From Bradyrhizobium liaoningense (GTDB lineage Bacteria; Pseudomonadota; Alphaproteobacteria; Rhizobiales; Xanthobacteraceae), in the NCBI RefSeq assembly GCF_018130955.1, contig NZ_JAFCJM010000030.1:26394-90393 (forward strand): DNA of 64,000 nucleotides, read 5' to 3'. Under the pieces are notes generated by a model. It made no database searches and was not told the DNA's origin. It saw only the letters and a program-made list of their open reading frames with translations. Shown here piece by piece: positions 60,151 to 64,000 of this stretch. Made by a program: the position numbers and the translations under genes. Position 1 is the first letter of the stretch. The number at the start of each line of letters is the position of its first letter.

Positions 60151-60827
60151 TCACGCCTGGCCGGCTTCTGGCATTTGCGCCACGAGCGAGCGAACCGTTT
60201 CGAGACATGTTTCTTGCTCGTGCTCCCATCCAGGTTGGATGTCCAATTCGGCGAGGTCGGCCTTCAGGTAGTCGACACGAACGCTGGCGAGACGGCGAAC
60301 GAGGTCGTCCTTCCTGGACGCCACTTCGCCCAAGTTTGCGATGAGGGGGCCGCCGTCGACCTTTTCGATGACTGCGATGTCGAAAATGTCGCGAGGCTTT
60401 AGCATCGTCGCCCGATGGTACATCTTCTTGAGGGCGATCTCCGCTGGCAGCTCGACCATAATCGTTGGCCTCCATCCCGCTCGAATTGACGTCAGGTCGA
60501 TTTCCTTCGTAACCGCATCAAGACCCGAGATCGAGCCGCTGACGATGAAATCGATTTCGCCCTCGGAATATCTGAGTTTGAGATAATGGGCGCCTTGTCC
60601 CAATCGTTGCAGTTCCATACGTCGGTCGTCTCTGGCGACAGCAAAGCGAGGTATTGCGGATCGTCGATGAACGCGTCGATGTCCCGGCTGAACCGATGGT
60701 TGGCGTAGAGCATCAGGGCTGTGCCGCCGCCGAGTACCCAGTCGGGCACCGGCTGGCCCCGTTGCTCCAGGTCCGAAAGTCCATCGAGCGTTCGAGCAAG
60801 TAGCCTACGCCAGTCGCTCAAATGCAC
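60151..60827 (-). pseudogene. AbiEii-like nucleotidyltransferase toxin with frameshift
   Basis: From ATG 60827 the first frame gives DWRRLLARTLDGLSDLEQRG, VLGGGTALMLYANHRFSRDIDAFIDDPQYLALLSPETTDVWN, with the GG-T and RxSxDID signatures of the AbiEii family. After about 60612 the reading shifts to another frame with LGQGAHYLKLRYSEGEIDFIV, VELPAEIALKKMYHRATMLKPRDIFDIAVIEKVDGG and so on to 60151. One missing base explains both. AbiEii toxins are nucleotidyltransferases in type IV toxin-antitoxin pairs. The partner gene upstream is intact and overlaps it by 23 bp. Confidence 0.75.
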
Positions 60828-61584
60828 TCTCCAATGCAGGGTTGGTTTCGCCAGTGGCCGACTTCATCGACCGATAAGCGGCGGCCAAATCTTGAATAGG
60901 AATAGCGTGAAGCCGGGCGAACTGTAAAACAAGTTCAGGTCGGACCTCCGTGAAGAACGTGACGACATGTGCGATCCAATTTTGCCAATCCCTCGACGTG
61001 AGGCGAGCCACGAGATCAGTCGAATTGATCGTCCGGCGGTACGGAGCGTTGGTTGTACCGAGAACGAGCTGATCAACATCCTTTGGCGTGGAGGTGCGGT
61101 TGGAAGAGCGTCCGACGCTCTTCGATGTCTTCGTCGGGCTCACGCCATGGCGCGGCCTGAGGTCCTCGGCATCCTCGGCGAGCGCCTCCATTGACGCCCG
61201 CTGGGCGTCGATCCGCGACTTCAGCGCCAATACGTCCTTGAGCTTCGTGCGGCGGTGCTTGCCGACATATCGGAATGGCAGGTCGCCGAGGTCCATTCGA
61301 TGCACGACCAGCGGTCGGGAGATTCCCAGGATATCGGCCGCGTCGTTCGGACTGAGTTCCTGATCCTCGGCGAGGACAGCGACACGCTCTCCCTGGAAAA
61401 GATGGCCAAGTGCAGTCTCAAGCAGCGCCGCGGCCTTCAGCGGCAACCTGACGACCTGATCCTCGCCCGACTTGCGGCGGACCCGGACCTCGACCCGATC
61501 GCCCTTGCCGAGCTTGTCGAAGGCCTTGGCCGCCTTGCGGTCCTGGTCCGAGAGTTCGACGAATTGCAGGACATGGGTGGTCAT
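60805..61584 (-). CDS. Antitoxin-like HTH protein paired with the AbiEii-like gene
   Basis: This 259-aa protein has a basic N-terminus with KGDRVEVRVRRKSGEDQ. Then comes a helix-turn-helix, ELSPNDAADILGISRPLVVHRMDLGDLPFRYVGKHRRTKLKDVLALKS, which resembles excisionase-type/MerR-like DNA-binding domains in antitoxins. A C-terminal region (about 155-259) has NSTDLVARLTSRDWQNWIAHVVTFFTEVRPELVLQFARLHAIPIQDLAAAYR. The ATG at 61584 has AAAGGA upstream. It probably represses its own operon and neutralises the toxin; that is inference. Confidence 0.75.
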   Translation of the reverse strand: MTTHVLQFVELSDQDRKAAKAFDKLGKGDRVEVRVRRKSGEDQVVRLPLKAAALLETALGHLFQGERVAVLAEDQELSPNDAADILGISRPLVVHRMDLGDLPFRYVGKHRRTKLKDVLALKSRIDAQRASMEALAEDAEDLRPRHGVSPTKTSKSVGRSSNRTSTPKDVDQLVLGTTNAPYRRTINSTDLVARLTSRDWQNWIAHVVTFFTEVRPELVLQFARLHAIPIQDLAAAYRSMKSATGETNPALESAFERLA

Positions 61585-61691
61585 GACGAGGTCCTTTGCG
61601 AACCCAATATAGGCCTGCAGGGCTTTAACTGCAATATCTGAAAGATAGGATTGGCCACAGCCGGTGGCTGCAGCAGATCCGGACCAAGCCG

Positions 61692-64000
61692 TCACTCGCT
61701 GTCCACGGCAATCCCATCACTCGCCTGCGATGTTTTTCCCCGGCGAAGCGAAATGATCGACTGCGGCAGATAGCCCTTTGGATAGACCTCGATGCGCTGC
61801 GGGCGTCGCCGACGACGTTTGCCGGCTGCGAAGAAATCCATGTCGCGTTCCTGGGACAAAAGAAACTTCAGGAAGCTTATGTCTCGAACGCGACAGGTTT
61901 GATAAATGCTCAGCAATACCAAATGCTCGGCAAGACCGGCTTCTTTGACGCTTCGTCCGACATCCTCTCTATAGTCGCTGACACGCTTGATGGCATTTTC
62001 GGCCAGATTGTTATTCCACGACACGCCATCGTTCTGTAGAAACGTAAACAGGCGTTGGCGACTTCGGAGCAATCGCTCTTGTAAGCCTTTGGATGCAGCC
62101 GATTCGTAAAATCGGTCAGCGGTTGCATTGAAGAATGCTTCAACTGCGTTCGCATGAGATTGTAGATAACGCCGCTTGAGGCCATGCTCATCGATGGTCC
62201 TAACGATTGACCGCAGGAGTGCCCCGAACTGGGCTGTGATGGATTGAAGCTCTTGGTCAAACGGATTGTCGAGAATAGCTCTGTTCATATCGCGCATCAG
62301 GTGGATAAGGCAGCGCTGCTGCAAACAGGGAAGTCCGTCGTATGCGGCATAGAAATCCGAGACCAGCACACCTCCAAAATTCTTGAGCATTTGCCGTAGG
62401 AAATCTCCCTCACGCGAGCGTCGAAAGATGTAGACCGTTGCGGATGGGCTGGAAAACACCCAGACATATCCCGCGCCGTCCTTCAATTTTATCTCTGTTT
62501 CGTCGACGTGCAGCACCGGTCCGGCGATGAGCTTCGCGAGGAGCATGCTGTAGGTCTTGCGATATTGGCGGACGAGCAGATGCCGGAAATCCCTGAACTC
62601 CCACAAGTTCACGCGGATGCCGAAGGTCTCATAGAACAGCGCAGCCACCGATCTCATCCCGAGCCGGTGGGAAATGTGCTGATACGCAAACCAGCTCATT
62701 AGGCCATGAAAGTACCGTGTTAGGCGGTCGTAGCGCTCGGGCGTGAAGCATTTGTCGCAACACTCGCAACGATAGGCCATAGTCCTGAACTCTACGACCT
62801 TCCGGCGGATTGCTCCCGGCGTGAAGACGAGATCGATGGCGCGCTTACGCCTCCTTTGTAGGCCCTTTGGCCGCCGCTTCGGATCGAGTGGCACAATGCG
62901 CTTGCTGCTGCAGACCGGACAGCGGCTCGCTGTGACTTCCATCCGGTGGGTAACCCGCAGGTCCCGATTTTGCCACCGCCGGCTCTCCTTCTTAGGGCTT
63001 CGCTTGCGCCGGACAGGTTTCGTTCGCACGAAGACGTGGCGTTGCTGGTAATCGAAATAGGCCCGCTTGTTCACGAATTCGAAGTCAGCATGCACGAATT
63101 TGGACCAGGTGACAGTGCGCGCCAGCTTGTCGAGCTCCGCCACGGACGATACGCGCGGTCTTGTGCCAGGTTGGTCCTCAGCGTTGCAGATTTGCGCCTC
63201 GCTCAGGAAATCACAGACTCTGCGTAACGCTTCGCAGTCTTCGAGATTGTATTGGATCAGCTTGGCTTTCCATGAAGCATCGCCGGTCTTTTCCCAATAC
63301 TTCCGCCAAACGACGCTCTCGATTCCGGAGGCGTCTGGCTCGGTCCAGCGGCAGCCGAGGCAGCCCGCTATTTCCTTGAGGCCGTTCGAGTAAGTGGGAA
63401 AGTAGAGGTGCGGGTAGATGATTGTGAGTACGTTCGTGAGAGCGGCCAAAATAGCGTCAACAGGCTTCTTGCGCCGGGCTTGACGTCGCATGCGCGCGAT
63501 TACGGTTCGCTCGTAGTTGCCGTATGAGTAAACTCGCGGTGCGTTGTGCTGCGCGACGATGTCGAGAAACCGAGTGAATATGTCGGCTTCCCCTTTCATG
63601 TCATCCGCCCAGAACGAGTAGCGTTCGACGCGCTCGCCTTCGCAAACAATAAGTCCAATCAGGTAAATGAAGCCGTCAGGACTACCTTCCATATCGACAT
63701 AGATGCGCACTGTCGCCGTTGGAACTGCAGGTGCGCCCAGCACATAGATTGTTCGGTCGCGAATGGCTAGCGCGTGCAGGGCATGATCTCGCCGGGTGAG
63801 CGGGGTATCGGTGCGTTTGCCGCGACGCCGAGGCCGAAAGGTATGTGCAAGCCGGGTTAGGGTGAGAATGCCCTTGCGGGCGTATCGTTTGATCGCCTTT
63901 TCACCGATGCCGCGCAGAAGGCTTAGCAGGCTGCTGAAAAACTGTTCTCGACGGCAATAATGACCTGTGATTCCGTGGAAGTGAAGGCACGGGGTGATTT
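61692..64000 (-). CDS. TM0106/RecB-like nuclease fused to IS66-type transposase (partial)
   Basis: The frame is open to the right edge, so the N-terminus is outside the window. About 769 residues are visible. First is an HhH-like stretch (SLLRGIGEKAIKRYARKGILTLTRLAHTF), then an RNase H-like exonuclease with IYVDMEGSPDGFIYLIGL, YSYGNYERT and QYNLEDCEALR; the DEDD acids are intact. Two Cys clusters (CPVCSSK and CECCDKC) and an IS66-like DDE core follow: VLHVDETEIKLKDGAGYVW, SDFYAAYDGL, QRCLIHLMRD and NNNLAENAIKR. The order matches a TM0106 RecB-like protein joined to an IS66 TnpC. I do not know this fusion as a described element. Confidence 0.85.
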   Translation of the reverse strand, partial: ITPCLHFHGITGHYCRREQFFSSLLSLLRGIGEKAIKRYARKGILTLTRLAHTFRPRRRGKRTDTPLTRRDHALHALAIRDRTIYVLGAPAVPTATVRIYVDMEGSPDGFIYLIGLIVCEGERVERYSFWADDMKGEADIFTRFLDIVAQHNAPRVYSYGNYERTVIARMRRQARRKKPVDAILAALTNVLTIIYPHLYFPTYSNGLKEIAGCLGCRWTEPDASGIESVVWRKYWEKTGDASWKAKLIQYNLEDCEALRRVCDFLSEAQICNAEDQPGTRPRVSSVAELDKLARTVTWSKFVHADFEFVNKRAYFDYQQRHVFVRTKPVRRKRSPKKESRRWQNRDLRVTHRMEVTASRCPVCSSKRIVPLDPKRRPKGLQRRRKRAIDLVFTPGAIRRKVVEFRTMAYRCECCDKCFTPERYDRLTRYFHGLMSWFAYQHISHRLGMRSVAALFYETFGIRVNLWEFRDFRHLLVRQYRKTYSMLLAKLIAGPVLHVDETEIKLKDGAGYVWVFSSPSATVYIFRRSREGDFLRQMLKNFGGVLVSDFYAAYDGLPCLQQRCLIHLMRDMNRAILDNPFDQELQSITAQFGALLRSIVRTIDEHGLKRRYLQSHANAVEAFFNATADRFYESAASKGLQERLLRSRQRLFTFLQNDGVSWNNNLAENAIKRVSDYREDVGRSVKEAGLAEHLVLLSIYQTCRVRDISFLKFLLSQERDMDFFAAGKRRRRRPQRIEVYPKGYLPQSIISLRRGKTSQASDGIAVDSE

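Noticed and set aside
1..64000. CRISPR arrays, rRNA genes and replication origin
   Set aside because: No regularly spaced direct repeats, rRNA-like blocks or origin-like sequence clusters were seen.

Overview
The window looks like chromosomal DNA of a Bradyrhizobium-type alphaproteobacterium (Nitrobacteraceae). The sequence is GC-rich. It carries a DUF3551 secreted protein, several class III cyclases, and two inverted copies of a dispersed palindromic repeat of the kind I associate with Bradyrhizobium. It also has a chemotaxis operon with soluble globin-coupled receptors. I ran no database search. Family names come from motifs read by eye, and the genus is an inference.

1-13100: an LLM-type flavin oxidoreductase, an Sfp-type phosphopantetheinyl transferase, a small lysine-rich protein and a two-module NRPS (A-T-C-A-T-C, no thioesterase) lie on the minus strand. 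A SAM/cyclase/AAA/TPR protein and a PIMT-like methyltransferase diverge from them. 13150-19820: aroE, a metal-dependent hydrolase and an orphan ABC binding protein on plus, then a minus-strand 2-oxoacid dehydrogenase E1alpha-E1beta-E2 operon with no E3. 20100-24680: small GYD and Mth938-like proteins, an O-methyltransferase, and a complete bufferin operon (bufA-bufB-bufC-DoxX) behind a candidate sigmaF-type promoter. 24900-36450: two more cyclases, an SGNH-like protein, small secreted and membrane proteins, a truncated LysR gene, a DUF2946 plus outer-membrane pair, a FtrA-like regulator divergent from a DJ-1/PfpI enzyme, and a methyltransferase.

36800-54780 is a chemotaxis island. Three paralogous AraC regulators, a globin-coupled receptor and a ParA ATPase precede an operon of STAS, cheY, cheA, cheW, MCP, cheW, cheR (frameshifted), cheB, a divergent soluble MCP-like protein and a second globin-coupled receptor. 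Five copies of one operator-like element are interspersed here, each made of two 15-bp boxes with a 20-bp period. They lie upstream of an AraC gene or of the chemotaxis, globin and ParA genes, which suggests that the AraC paralogues control the island. The second globin receptor has Tyr where the first has its proximal heme His.

54860-64000: a monooxygenase remnant, a large winged-helix/AAA/TPR regulator, a small membrane protein and a TauE/SafE transporter. A 3'-terminal tRNA(CAU) fragment follows and marks the probable edge of an integrated island. The part of the island in view holds an AbiEii-like toxin gene (frameshifted) with its intact HTH partner, and a protein running off the right edge that fuses a TM0106/RecB-like nuclease to an IS66-type DDE transposase.
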